Assembly (NCBI RefSeq): GCF_000373245.1
Contig: NZ_KB890738.1
Location: 878,065 to 942,064 of the forward strand
Direction of reading: 5' to 3'
Length of the DNA stretch: 64,000 bases
Source: Echinicola pacifica DSM 19836
Lineage (GTDB): Bacteria; Bacteroidota; Bacteroidia; Cytophagales; Cyclobacteriaceae
Part shown: in pieces, positions 51,990 to 60,789 of the stretch
How the letters are laid out: each line of letters starts with the position of its first letter
Position numbering within the stretch: position 1 is the stretch's first letter
Notes under the pieces: model-generated
Database searches by the model: none
What the model was told of the DNA's origin: nothing
What the model saw: only the letters and a program-made list of their open reading frames with translations
Translations under genes and position numbers: made by a program

Positions 51990-52766
51990 TTATTGGTTTA
52001 CCCACTTCTTGAATTTGCTGACCTTCTCCCTGCTCACGATGATTTCCTCTTGATAATCGATCTTTGGAGTGATTTTCAGGCGATTGTTGACATGCTTTTT
52101 GATCGCGCCAATGGCCTTTACATTAATGATTACACTTCTGTTGATCCTAAAAAACTGCTTGGAATCAAGTTGATTTTCCAGGTCTAGCAGCTTATGGCTG
52201 ATCTGGTATAACTCACCCGATCCCATCTCTACCAAAAATGTCTGTCCTTTGTCTGCCAGGAAAAAAGCCACATCCTCTGGAGTCTTTTGGAAAAGATGAT
52301 CACCAGATTTTACCAAAAATCGTGATTTCTGAGCATTCTTCTCCTCTGGGCTTATGCTGGGGGCTGGCATAGGTTGCTTTGCGCTGGCCTTGGAATGAAG
52401 CAATTTATACTTGTCAAAGGTCCGCTTGAGTCGATCTTCATGAGGATTGTCTGGGACAAAATCAATGCAGTTTAGCCAGAAGGCTTTTTCAGTGACGAAG
52501 GGTTTTGAAGAGGTAAAGACCACGGGAATTTTCTTGTCCAGCCGATCAAAGGTGGAGGGGTGAAGCTCAGTGAGCTCATAGCTTCCTAGGATCAAATCGG
52601 GTTTTGGTTCTCTATTATTAAGGTATTGGATAGCATCTTCCCAGGAAGGTAGCACCTCGATGGTTTTTGCCTCTGCGCAGGCCTGGTGGATCTGATGGCT
52701 CAGCTTATATCCTTCCTCAGCTTTATGAACGACAAGGCATTGGATAAAAGTGTTTTCGGTGGCCAT
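51990..52766 (-). CDS. LytTR-type transcription regulator with a degenerate receiver
   Basis: 258 aa. The C-terminal LytTR DNA-binding domain (about 155-258) has FFLADKGQTFLVEMGSGELYQISHKL, FFRINRSVIINVKAI and EIIVSREKVSKFKKWV. The N-terminal 115 residues follow the receiver fold pattern (CLVVHKAEEGYKL, PDLILGSYELTEL, KIPVVFTSSKPF, KAFWLNCIDFV), but the acidic pair and phospho-acceptor Asp are absent: GSYE stands where LDIQMP would be and VPDNP where the LKPF lysine would be. I infer a non-phosphorylated receiver. It lies 30 nt after nadC on the same strand, and no sensor kinase is adjacent. Confidence 0.85.
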   Translation of the reverse strand: MATENTFIQCLVVHKAEEGYKLSHQIHQACAEAKTIEVLPSWEDAIQYLNNREPKPDLILGSYELTELHPSTFDRLDKKIPVVFTSSKPFVTEKAFWLNCIDFVPDNPHEDRLKRTFDKYKLLHSKASAKQPMPAPSISPEEKNAQKSRFLVKSGDHLFQKTPEDVAFFLADKGQTFLVEMGSGELYQISHKLLDLENQLDSKQFFRINRSVIINVKAIGAIKKHVNNRLKITPKIDYQEEIIVSREKVSKFKKWVNQ

Positions 52767-52796
52767 AAGTAGTGATGCTTTTGATTGATAGTTGAT

Positions 52797-53654
52797 TTAA
52801 TAAGCTTTGAGGCTGATATCCATGCTTTTTACATGATGGGTTAGTGCGCCGACAGAGATGAAATCTACGCCACATTCTGCGACATCCTTTAAGGTGGCTT
52901 CGGTGATGCCTCCTGAAGCCTCAGTGATAGCTTTGGAGCCAATCATCTTTACCGCTTTCTTCATGGTCGGATAGTCCATATTGTCCAGCATGATGATGTC
53001 CACGCCTCCCACGGCAAGGGCCTCTTCCACTTCCTGAAGGTTTCGCGTTTCCACTTCAATTTTTAGCTGGAGGAGTTTTTCGGAAAGATAATGTTGGGTG
53101 GATTCGACGGCTGCTTTGATGCCTCCGGCAAAGTCAATATGGTTGTCCTTTAGCATCACCATATCATATAGAGCAAAACGGTGATTTACTCCACCTCCAA
53201 TAGCGACGGCCCATTTTTCTAGCATTCTGAAGTTTGGGGTGGTCTTACGGGTGTCCAGTAGCTTGGCTTTGGTATGGGAGATCAACTGGGTGAATTCATG
53301 GGTTTTGGTGGCGATACCACTCATCCTTTGCATGCAGTTGAGCACCAGGCGCTCTGTGGTGAGGATGGAGGCGGCACTTCCAGCTACTGTCAATCCGACA
53401 TCACCAGCCTTCACTTGCTGCCCATCTTCCATCAATAGTTCTACCTCCAGATCTCTGTCAAAGCTATGGAATATCTTAACTGCCAGTTCTAGCCCAGCGA
53501 TAATTCCGTCCTCCTTGATCAATAGTTGGGCTCGGCCTGTCTGACCCCGTGGGATAGCCGCGAGAGTGGAGTGATCACCTTCGCCCACATCTTCTTTGAA
53601 AGCAGCTTGGATAAATGCTTCCAGGTTCTCCTGTGTTAAGTAGTTTTCTTTCAC
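52797..53654 (-). CDS. nadC: Nicotinate-nucleotide pyrophosphorylase (quinolinate phosphoribosyltransferase)
   Basis: 285 aa. It converts quinolinate and PRPP to nicotinate mononucleotide in NAD synthesis. Family segments are EDVGEGDHSTLAAI, RLVLNCMQRMSGIATKTHE, LLDTRKTTPNFRMLEKWAVAIGGGVNHRFALYDMVMLKDNHI (PRPP and quinolinate site), and EASGGITEATL with FISVGALTH at the end. The start is GTG (53652-53654) and opens MKENYLTQENL. An exact TACCTTTG box ends 4 nt before it and overlaps a palindrome. DUF4783 lies upstream and the LytTR regulator follows after 30 nt. Confidence 0.95.
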   Translation of the reverse strand: MKENYLTQENLEAFIQAAFKEDVGEGDHSTLAAIPRGQTGRAQLLIKEDGIIAGLELAVKIFHSFDRDLEVELLMEDGQQVKAGDVGLTVAGSAASILTTERLVLNCMQRMSGIATKTHEFTQLISHTKAKLLDTRKTTPNFRMLEKWAVAIGGGVNHRFALYDMVMLKDNHIDFAGGIKAAVESTQHYLSEKLLQLKIEVETRNLQEVEEALAVGGVDIIMLDNMDYPTMKKAVKMIGSKAITEASGGITEATLKDVAECGVDFISVGALTHHVKSMDISLKAY

Positions 53655-53666
53655 CTTTCAAAGGTA
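53653..53666 (-). promoter_or_regulatory. Putative nadC -7 box within a 13-bp palindrome
   Basis: Minus strand TACCTTTG (53659-53666). ACCTTT (53653-53658), C, AAAGGT (53660-53665) is a perfect palindrome covering the -7 box and the GTG. A second ACCTTT lies at 53674-53679. Possible operator. Confidence 0.45.
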
Positions 53667-53896
53667 CAAAAAAACCTTTAAGTCAGTCCCCAATATACCG
53701 AAGTATCTAGGGGTTTATGGTGCCTTCTATGTCTGGAATTAAGGTGAAATGATTCGTATATCTGAAGGAAATGACCCTGCTGAAAGAAATAATTCTTTAG
53801 GCAAAAAAAATATTATTGCCCAGCCTATTATTTTTTACTTATAAGACTATTGATAAGGAATATGAAGGGATGTGATTAATACTTAGAAAATAGAAA

Positions 53897-54301
53897 TTAC
53901 TCCTTAGTAATATCTATTGCATAAATATTATTATCGTTTTTGTCCTTTTTGCACTTGATCAACATCCGAAAAGAAAGACTATTGCTTTGGTAGGTGCCAA
54001 TAAAATAAGCGATAGATGTTCCGGATTTTCCACGATGAACGATTTCGAAATCTACTGGGGGAAATTTCTTGAAAAAATCCTTTATAACCAATTCAGCTTG
54101 GTTTTTGGAGTAATCGCCCTCATTTCCAATTATGGTAAGCTGAACTTCTTCATCAAAAAAACTTGATAATTCCCTGCTAGATCCTGCTTTTATGGATAGG
54201 GCAATTTCATCCGCATCTTTATCCTGGGCCTCTGCCTCTGGTGAATAGAGGAAAAAACCCATAGCAACTAGTAAGAAGGTGATAGTAAAGAAATGTTTCA
54301 T
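53897..54301 (-). CDS. DUF4783-family periplasmic protein
   Basis: 134 aa from the ATG at 54301; a TTG six codons earlier is rejected. It has a signal peptide (FFTITFLLVAMGFFLYSPEAEAQ), then a compact alpha/beta domain that reads like an NTF2/SnoaL-like fold: SRELSSFFDEEVQLTIIGNEGDYSKNQAELVIKDFFKKFPPVDFEIVHRGKSGTSIAYFIGTYQ. The DUF4783 gene beside nadC is a frequent arrangement in Bacteroidota, from memory, though the 242-bp gap and the nadC promoter argue against a simple operon. Function unknown. Confidence 0.78.
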   Translation of the reverse strand: MKHFFTITFLLVAMGFFLYSPEAEAQDKDADEIALSIKAGSSRELSSFFDEEVQLTIIGNEGDYSKNQAELVIKDFFKKFPPVDFEIVHRGKSGTSIAYFIGTYQSNSLSFRMLIKCKKDKNDNNIYAIDITKE

Positions 54302-54872
54302 TATAATGTTGGTACTCAAATTTTAAGCCAAAGTATATAGTTCATTTTTAACATGTATAATGTGAACAAAAAAAAGTAATTTTTACCTAAATCCGAAAGA
54401 AACTTTCCGAAAATCAGCCCAATTAGCGAATAAATTTAGTTTTAGGTGATCTGCACCAATGCTGAGGGCCTATTCTTGCTGAAATTGAGGATTCATTTTG
54501 CTTGAATTATTTCTTTTCTCCTTTTCTGATAGCAGGAGTCTCCTCACAATTTTTGGTTAGGGTCAGACCATAATTTACTGAAAAATGACTTTATCGTATT
54601 CATGCTATTTGGACTCCGTCCTATTTCATTGGACATGTTTTTTCACCTGCGGATTTGCGGAATAAGGGGATGGTTTTTCGAGCTTATTAAGATAGGGGGA
54701 TGACTGATAGGGGGATAGGTAGGGGCCTAGCCTGGAAGGAAGAAATGGCAAATGGAGTTAGGCCAACCGCTCATGGAAGGAATTATTAAATTGATGTTTG
54801 TTTAAACTGATTTAGTAGGACAGAATCACAGGAATTTTCTATCATTGTATTTAAAATCTTTATATTTGCCAC
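54302..54872. other. Divergent spacer between DUF4783 gene and gpmI
   Basis: 571 bases. It holds the gpmI -7 box (54861-54868) and short G-rich direct repeats (ATAGGGGGA at 54692-54715). No gene or RNA seen. Confidence 0.5.
54861..54868 (+). promoter_or_regulatory. Putative gpmI -7 box (TATATTTG)
   Basis: Exact TAnnTTTG match ending 4 nt before the gpmI ATG. A TTG lies 13 bp upstream, too close for a normal -33 element. Confidence 0.45.
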
Positions 54873-56396
54873 ATGGATAAAAAAGTTTTATTAATGATTT
54901 TGGATGGTTGGGGTTTAGCCACCAACCCTGAAGTTTCGGCTATTGATAAGGCGAATACTCCCTTCATCGACAGTCTTTTTGAAAAATATCCTCATTCCAA
55001 GCTTGAGGCCTCTGGGCTAGCGGTAGGCTTACCTGAAGGACAAATGGGTAATTCAGAAGTGGGCCATATGAATATTGGTGCCGGCCGGGTCGTATATCAG
55101 GATTTGGTAAAAATCAATAAGGCGGTGGAAGAAGGAGATTTGAATAATAATCCGATTCTTCAAAAAGCTTTTAATACTGCAAAATCAACCGGTAAGAAAG
55201 TCCATTTTATAGGTTTGGTGTCAGATGGTGGGGTACATGCTCATATCAAACACCTGAAAGGCCTATGTGACGCTGCCAAAGCCAATAATGTTTCGGAAGC
55301 TTATATACATGCTTTTACGGATGGTAGAGATACAGATCCTAAGAGCGGTTTAGGTTTCTTGGAAGAGTTGCAAAACCATTGTGCGCATTCCACAGGCAAA
55401 ATAGCCTCTGTGGTGGGCCGATACTATGCCATGGATCGTGATAAGCGCTGGGAGCGAGTGAAGCTGGCTTACGATGGGATGGTAAATGGCGAAGGTGAGA
55501 AGTCTAAGGATATCCTGGCCTCCATCCGCAAGTCCTACTCCAATGGGGTCACGGATGAGTTTATCCGTCCGATCGTGCAAGTGGACAGCAAGGGCAAGGC
55601 CATAGCCACCATTTCTGAAGGGGATGTGGTGATCTGCTTCAATTTCCGTACAGATCGAGGTAGAGAAATCACAGAAGTGCTCACGCAGCAGGATTTCAGT
55701 GATTATAAAATGGAAAAGCTCGACCTACACTACGTGACTTTTACCAATTATGACGAGACCTTCAAAGGCGTATCTGTCATTTTCGAAAAAGATAACTTAC
55801 AAAATACCCTTGGCGAAGTGCTTGCCGGAAAAGGCAAAAAGCAAATTCGCATTGCCGAGACCGAAAAATACCCCCATGTGACTTTCTTCTTCTCTGGTGG
55901 TAGAGAAACAGAATTTGATGGGGAATCTAGGATCCTATGCAGCTCTCCGAAAGTGGCTACTTATGACCTTCAGCCAGAGATGAGCGCAAATGAGATCGCT
56001 AAAAAAATAAATGCGGAACTCGATAAGAAGGAAACAGACTTCATCTGCCTGAACTTTGCCAATGCCGATATGGTGGGCCATACAGGGGTATTCGAGGCAG
56101 CAGTAAAAGCCTGTGAAGCAGTAGATGAATGTGCCAATTCTGTGATTACCTCCGCATTGAAAAATGACTATTCCATCATCGTGATAGCCGATCATGGCAA
56201 TAGCGACAAAATGATGAATGAGGACGGTACGCCAAATACTGCCCATACCACGAACTTAGTGCCTTGTATTATGGTTGATAAAAACGACCGGCTCGAAGTT
56301 AAAGATGGAAAGCTGGGTGATCTTGCTCCTACCATTCTTAAAATGATCGGGGTAGACATCCCTGCAGAAATGACCGGTGATGTATTGCTAAAATAA
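54873..56396 (+). CDS. gpmI: 2,3-bisphosphoglycerate-independent phosphoglycerate mutase
   Basis: 507 aa. It interconverts 3- and 2-phosphoglycerate in glycolysis, using two Mn ions and a phosphoserine. The metal-binding start is LLMILDGWGLA and the phospho-acceptor Ser is in GQMGNSEVGHMNIGAGR (about residue 61). HAFTDGRDTDPKSG, FNFRTDRGRE and VIADHGNSDKM complete the family set. The metal-binding Asp/His clusters are intact. A lipoprotein gene follows after 10 nt. Confidence 0.96.
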   Translation: MDKKVLLMILDGWGLATNPEVSAIDKANTPFIDSLFEKYPHSKLEASGLAVGLPEGQMGNSEVGHMNIGAGRVVYQDLVKINKAVEEGDLNNNPILQKAFNTAKSTGKKVHFIGLVSDGGVHAHIKHLKGLCDAAKANNVSEAYIHAFTDGRDTDPKSGLGFLEELQNHCAHSTGKIASVVGRYYAMDRDKRWERVKLAYDGMVNGEGEKSKDILASIRKSYSNGVTDEFIRPIVQVDSKGKAIATISEGDVVICFNFRTDRGREITEVLTQQDFSDYKMEKLDLHYVTFTNYDETFKGVSVIFEKDNLQNTLGEVLAGKGKKQIRIAETEKYPHVTFFFSGGRETEFDGESRILCSSPKVATYDLQPEMSANEIAKKINAELDKKETDFICLNFANADMVGHTGVFEAAVKACEAVDECANSVITSALKNDYSIIVIADHGNSDKMMNEDGTPNTAHTTNLVPCIMVDKNDRLEVKDGKLGDLAPTILKMIGVDIPAEMTGDVLLK

Positions 56397-56406
56397 TATA
56401 CTACCA

Positions 56407-56976
56407 TTGAAAAAAATAGTAATTACTATATTGCTTGGAGGGCTGCTTTTTTCCTGTCAAAAGGAGGAAAAGCAGCCCTTGGCAAATCCGACCCAGCTGG
56501 ATAAATACTTTGCTCTGAAGGACCTGATACTAGATCAGCTGCCTGACTTGCAAGGTAGGGAGTTGAGCAAAATCTCCCATATCAATGGGAAGTACGACTC
56601 AAGCCTGGTCACTCTCGATAAGGATGGCTGGAGAAAAGAACTTGATCTATTTGTCCATGCTGACATCAATAAGGCGGCAAATGCTACCGCCTACCATATT
56701 GAGGAGCAGGATAAGACCACGACCTATACCCTGAAAGAGGGGGAAAAAGGAGAGATCAAAAGCCTCTGGGTGGAATTTTATGACGCTGAAAAGAAAAGGC
56801 CTGCCTCGGTCAATTTTGAATCCGCTTCTGAAAATTTGTTTTATCAAAGTCAGACTTCTGGTCATTTAAGTTTTGCGACTGGCACTGGAGCTTTGAAGAA
56901 TTATCAGGTGGAAGCCAGACAGCAGGTGTGGTTTTTGGATCCGAATAGTATTGAGGTGAGGGGCGAGTTGAAATAG
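56407..56976 (+). CDS. Hypothetical lipoprotein
   Basis: 189 aa. It starts with TTG (56407-56409), the only start that gives the lipoprotein signal KKIVITILLGGLLFSCQKEEK with the lipidated Cys at about residue 17. The rest is soluble and beta-rich, with a central segment AYHIEEQDKTTTYTLKEGEKGEIKSLWVEF, and would sit in the periplasm. I do not recognise the family. It is 10 nt after gpmI and probably read from the same transcript; a role linked to glycolysis is not implied by the sequence. Confidence 0.75.
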   Translation: MKKIVITILLGGLLFSCQKEEKQPLANPTQLDKYFALKDLILDQLPDLQGRELSKISHINGKYDSSLVTLDKDGWRKELDLFVHADINKAANATAYHIEEQDKTTTYTLKEGEKGEIKSLWVEFYDAEKKRPASVNFESASENLFYQSQTSGHLSFATGTGALKNYQVEARQQVWFLDPNSIEVRGELK

Positions 56977-57117
56977 TCTCCTCTTCTTGGTTTCTTCAAA
57001 GCTGGTCGGAGTTACAGCATTAATTATTAGGCTTGTACCCCCATCGAAGGTTAAATGATATGCCTTCGCTAGACGGCAAGCCTGCATAAGCTCATTCGCT
57101 TAAGATCTATATATCAC

Positions 57118-57159
57118 AAAAAAAAGGCAACTTCCTCTGATTGGGATGTTGCCTTTTTT
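57118..57159. terminator. Bidirectional terminator, lipoprotein gene / antiporter gene
   Basis: AAAAAGGCAAC (57121-57131) pairs with GTTGCCTTTTT (57148-57158) around a 16-nt loop, with A and T runs on the two sides. Confidence 0.88.
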
Positions 57160-57234
57160 GCTTGATTACTATTTGGATTTTGTGATTCTATCCTCAGCTA
57201 GGGCTGAATCTCCTTGTACTAAGCAGCGAAGTGC

Positions 57235-58752
57235 TTAGACGAAGGCGAAGAATATCAGCCAGGTGATGATCAGTACGGGTAGTAATATTGGAATACTGAA
57301 TCGTATGATATACCCGAAGAAAGAAGGCATTTTGATGCCGGATTGCTCAGCGATAGACTTCACCATGAAGTTTGGCCCATTACCAATATAGGTCATGGCG
57401 CCAAAGAATACAGATGCGATGGAGATCGCCATCAGCTCAAAGGCCGAATCATGGTATCCATCCATGGCAAACTGTCTCACCATCTCCACATCTCCAATTC
57501 TTGCACCTTTGGAGGCCATGGCCGCCGCTAGGAAGTTTAGGTAAGTAGGTGCATTATCCAGGAATCCAGAAAGAATCCCTGTGCCCCAATACAGGGTATT
57601 ATGAGTGATGAGTACGGAGCCTTCCGGAGATTGGGCAAAATAACCTACCAATTGCAGTGCTGGCATCATCGTCCCAAAGATCCCCACAAATATAAATGCG
57701 ACTTCTCTGATAGGCTCAAAATTGAATTCATTGCCTTTGATCGCCCGTTGATCTGCAAATTTGAAGGAAAGGAATGCTACAGAGAACATGATGATCTCTC
57801 GTATAAAGGAGAACTTGGTGCCATCGATCGTCAATGCTGGCACCCACTCGATGACATTCGGGTCAATGAATACAGAGATGATAATCACCAGTAGCCATAA
57901 GAAGTTTTTGGAGCCTATAAGTTTTATATTATTGGTATAAGTCGCCTCCTCAATTTCTTCATCATTGCCGGCACGGCCAAACTTCCTATCAATAAAGTAA
58001 AATGCTACTGATAAGATGGCTAAGGCAACGATCCAAGCGGGCCAATTATGCTCTAAAGTCCAGAAGAATGGAATGCCTTTCAGGAATCCTAAGAATAATG
58101 GTGGATCACCAATGGGGGTAAGAGAACCGCCAATATTACTTACCATAAAAATAAAGAATATGATATGATAAGCCTGAATATTGAACTTGTTCATTCGAAT
58201 GAATGGACGTATAAGGAGCATGGAGGCTCCCGTGGTCCCAATGAAGTTGGAGACAAATGCGCCAATAAGTAATAAGACCAGATTGGCCATCGGCGTGGAT
58301 TTCTTGTCTATCTCTATTAATATACCTCCGGAGGCAATATAGAGGGAGGATAATAAGGCGATAAATTGCAAATACTCCGCTAAGGCGTGTATTGGCAGAT
58401 GGTAATTGTGAAGAGCAAAAATATAGTACAATACCACCAATGCGGCTAAGCCAATAGCGACCTTGGGGTAATTATGGTGCCAGAAGTGTTCGTAAAATAA
58501 AGGACCGGTAGCAATCATCAATAGGAGTAATACGAAGGGTATTACTAACCAAGCAGGCGGATGGGCATGTTCTTCTTCAGCTGCAGCCCCATGGTCCTGA
58601 CTTTCTCCGCTGACTTGATGAACCTCCTCATGATCTTGATCTTGTACATGTACTTCGGTGGTTTCTTGTTCCTCCTGCGCCATTAGTTGGGTAGAACCTG
58701 TGTAAAACAGCCCTCCCCAAACAATCCCCAATGCAATTATTAAATTCTTCAT
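57235..58752 (-). CDS. nhaD: NhaD-type sodium/proton antiporter
   Basis: 505 aa from the ATG at 58752 (MKNLIIALGIVWGG); the longer frame to 58839 adds a leader without homology. About 12 membrane helices. NhaD motifs are SNFIGTTGASMLLIRPFIRMN, NIGGSLTPIGDPPLFLGFLKG and LDNAPTYLNFLAAAM. It probably exchanges Na+ or Li+ for protons at the inner membrane. It starts with a signal-like helix ending LMAQEEQE, followed by a 35-residue stretch rich in His, Glu and Asp (about 24-60, VHVQDQDHEEVHQ), placed outside the membrane; this segment may bind cations, which is inference. Single-gene unit. Confidence 0.88.
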   Translation of the reverse strand: MKNLIIALGIVWGGLFYTGSTQLMAQEEQETTEVHVQDQDHEEVHQVSGESQDHGAAAEEEHAHPPAWLVIPFVLLLLMIATGPLFYEHFWHHNYPKVAIGLAALVVLYYIFALHNYHLPIHALAEYLQFIALLSSLYIASGGILIEIDKKSTPMANLVLLLIGAFVSNFIGTTGASMLLIRPFIRMNKFNIQAYHIIFFIFMVSNIGGSLTPIGDPPLFLGFLKGIPFFWTLEHNWPAWIVALAILSVAFYFIDRKFGRAGNDEEIEEATYTNNIKLIGSKNFLWLLVIIISVFIDPNVIEWVPALTIDGTKFSFIREIIMFSVAFLSFKFADQRAIKGNEFNFEPIREVAFIFVGIFGTMMPALQLVGYFAQSPEGSVLITHNTLYWGTGILSGFLDNAPTYLNFLAAAMASKGARIGDVEMVRQFAMDGYHDSAFELMAISIASVFFGAMTYIGNGPNFMVKSIAEQSGIKMPSFFGYIIRFSIPILLPVLIITWLIFFAFV

Positions 58753-59545
58753 TAAAATCAAATTAGATTTATTCTTCCTAGGTTTAATAGATTCTATTTT
58801 CCGTCCTTGAACAAGCAGTAGCCAGGAGGGTAAAGTCACTCCTAAACTACAAAATTTGCCCCATTCACACCAATTTTAATTGATGAGGCGGTTGTAAATT
58901 AATGTTAGGGTAATGTATAAGTGTATGAGTTGTATTTCTCCCTACTTATATTCACCAAAACAGGTTTAAAAACAGGCAATGCTATCATGAATGGTCTTCG
59001 CCTAACGCCTTAAAACTCCTGATGGCGGTCAAAATATCCTACGACAATATCAGTATCCATTAGATAAATGGTGATTTACTATAGATTGCTGCCGGTAGTG
59101 TTATATTCTGACGCATCACCCTTGAGTATTCAAATGCTTAAAATAATAAATGGGCTTAGTGCGACTCAATTATTTATTAATAGAGACTATGCCTTTTTTG
59201 CCGATTCCCAAATCCTATTATGGCTTTGAGCACAGAGACCGGGTCTATATAAATAAGAAAGGTTGATAATGATATCAGCCTTAAAACTTGAGTTGCACAA
59301 AAATATAAAAAAATCCCATTTAGGCTATATTTGAAGCGCTATTTATGAGGATATGTGTTTTTTCTCTTTCTCTTGGTTCAAAATCTTATGAGAAATGTGT
59401 GAGTGATTGCGGAGATTGATTTTCATGGTTCAAAATATGGGTTTATACTTAAGAAACTATAAAGATATATTTGGCGGTATTTTTTCATAATTTAATGAAA
59501 AAACCTTGAAATCTAGTTAAAGTAAACAAAATTCCTCCCGAGAGC
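58753..59545. other. Spacer between nhaD and anmK
   Basis: 793 bases. The one notable item is an exact TATATTTG box on the plus strand (59326-59333), 11 nt before a 24-codon frame (59345-59419), and two 11-bp direct repeats TGGTTCAAAAT (59374-59384, 59426-59436). I do not call a gene. Confidence 0.45.
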
Positions 59546-60616
59546 TTAAGGCTGATAACGAATCCCTCCCACGCTATTTGCGCTAGCACCAGTGACTGAG
59601 GCAAAGGAGTTTGGCAGGCCTTGTAAGTGCAGGAGTCCAAGGAATGCAAAAATCAAAGCTTCCTTAAAGTTGATGGTTTTCTGGGAGGGGATGACCACTT
59701 CGGCAGCATCTCCGAGATGCTGGCTAAGTCGCTCCACGAAGAATTGATTATAGGTTCCACCGCCAGTAAGCAGGACTTTGGCGCGAGTCCGAGGGCTGGA
59801 CTGGGTGATGACTTGGGCGATCTGAATGGCGTAATGCTCCACTAAGGTTCTAAGGATATCTGCTTCCTGCGCATTGGCTTGCTGGAGTAGAGGCATGAAT
59901 ACCTCTTCCATATCCTCGCGCCCTAGAGATTTTGCATGATTTTTTTTATAGAAACTTAGGCCATTGAGCTGGGCGAGGAGCTCGGGCTGGATTTCGCCTT
60001 GCTTGGCTAGATGGCCACCTGCATCATAGGCATGCCCCAGTTTCTGAGCTTCCTGGTTTAGCAATAGATTGAAAGGACATACATCATAAGCCACTCGTTG
60101 TTTTTTCTCAATCATGGAGATATTGGAAATCCCTCCCAAGTTGAGGCAGAAGTCATAGGCAGAAAACAGGAAATGATCTCCCACAGGGGCGAGAGGGGCA
60201 CCTTGTCCACCCAAAGCGAGGTCCTTGCTTCTGAGGTCGGCGATGGTCGGCAGCTGGCTTGCTATGGCCAGATCCCAGCCAGAGCCTATCTGTAGGGTAA
60301 ATCCCTGAGAGGGCTGATGGAAGACCGTGTGCCCGTGAGAGGAAACCGCGTCAGGCTTGAGCTGATGCTTATCGCAGAACTCCCGGACTTGCTGACCCAT
60401 CCACTTGCCAAAGGCATGATCCAAAGCAATGAGTTTGGTGCTTTCGAGTAGGTGAGCATTGGCAAGCTGATGGCCTAGGTCATCGGGAAATTCCACCGTT
60501 TCGGCAGGGCCGATATGATAATGCCATTGGTCGGGTTTTTCGAATTCACAATAGGCAATGTCAAGCCCATCACCGGAAGTCCCGGACATCAAACCTATAA
60601 TCTTATGTTTTTCCAT
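59546..60616 (-). CDS. anmK: Anhydro-N-acetylmuramic acid kinase
   Basis: 356 aa. It phosphorylates and opens 1,6-anhydro-MurNAc released from peptidoglycan, feeding cell-wall recycling. The N terminus GLMSGTSGDGLDIAYCEF is the AnmK signature (phosphate loop). ADLRSKDLALGGQGAPLAPVGDHFLF, NLGGISNIS and LLTGGGTYNQFFVERL follow, as expected for the hexokinase-like fold. It is divergent from coaX, with the start codons facing across a short spacer. murQ and other recycling genes are not in the window. Confidence 0.95.
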   Translation of the reverse strand: MEKHKIIGLMSGTSGDGLDIAYCEFEKPDQWHYHIGPAETVEFPDDLGHQLANAHLLESTKLIALDHAFGKWMGQQVREFCDKHQLKPDAVSSHGHTVFHQPSQGFTLQIGSGWDLAIASQLPTIADLRSKDLALGGQGAPLAPVGDHFLFSAYDFCLNLGGISNISMIEKKQRVAYDVCPFNLLLNQEAQKLGHAYDAGGHLAKQGEIQPELLAQLNGLSFYKKNHAKSLGREDMEEVFMPLLQQANAQEADILRTLVEHYAIQIAQVITQSSPRTRAKVLLTGGGTYNQFFVERLSQHLGDAAEVVIPSQKTINFKEALIFAFLGLLHLQGLPNSFASVTGASANSVGGIRYQP

Positions 60617-60640
60617 ACCTGCTGCAGGGTTAAAAATTGT

Positions 60641-60648
60641 TAAATTTG
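60641..60648 (+). promoter_or_regulatory. Putative coaX -7 box (TAAATTTG)
   Basis: Exact TAnnTTTG match, 6 nt before an ATG at 60655. It argues against any start at 60637, since that codon would lie upstream of the transcript. Confidence 0.45.
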
Positions 60649-60789
60649 CCTTCCATGCGAAAATTTTGGGGCAGTCTGTTTTTTGCCCTTTTATATATTC
60701 CGTATTTTAGAGCCGATTTTGACCTGAAGGAGACAAAACCTCAAGGGCATAAATGTGATGAAAATAATGTGAATTTGCCAAATTTCCCC

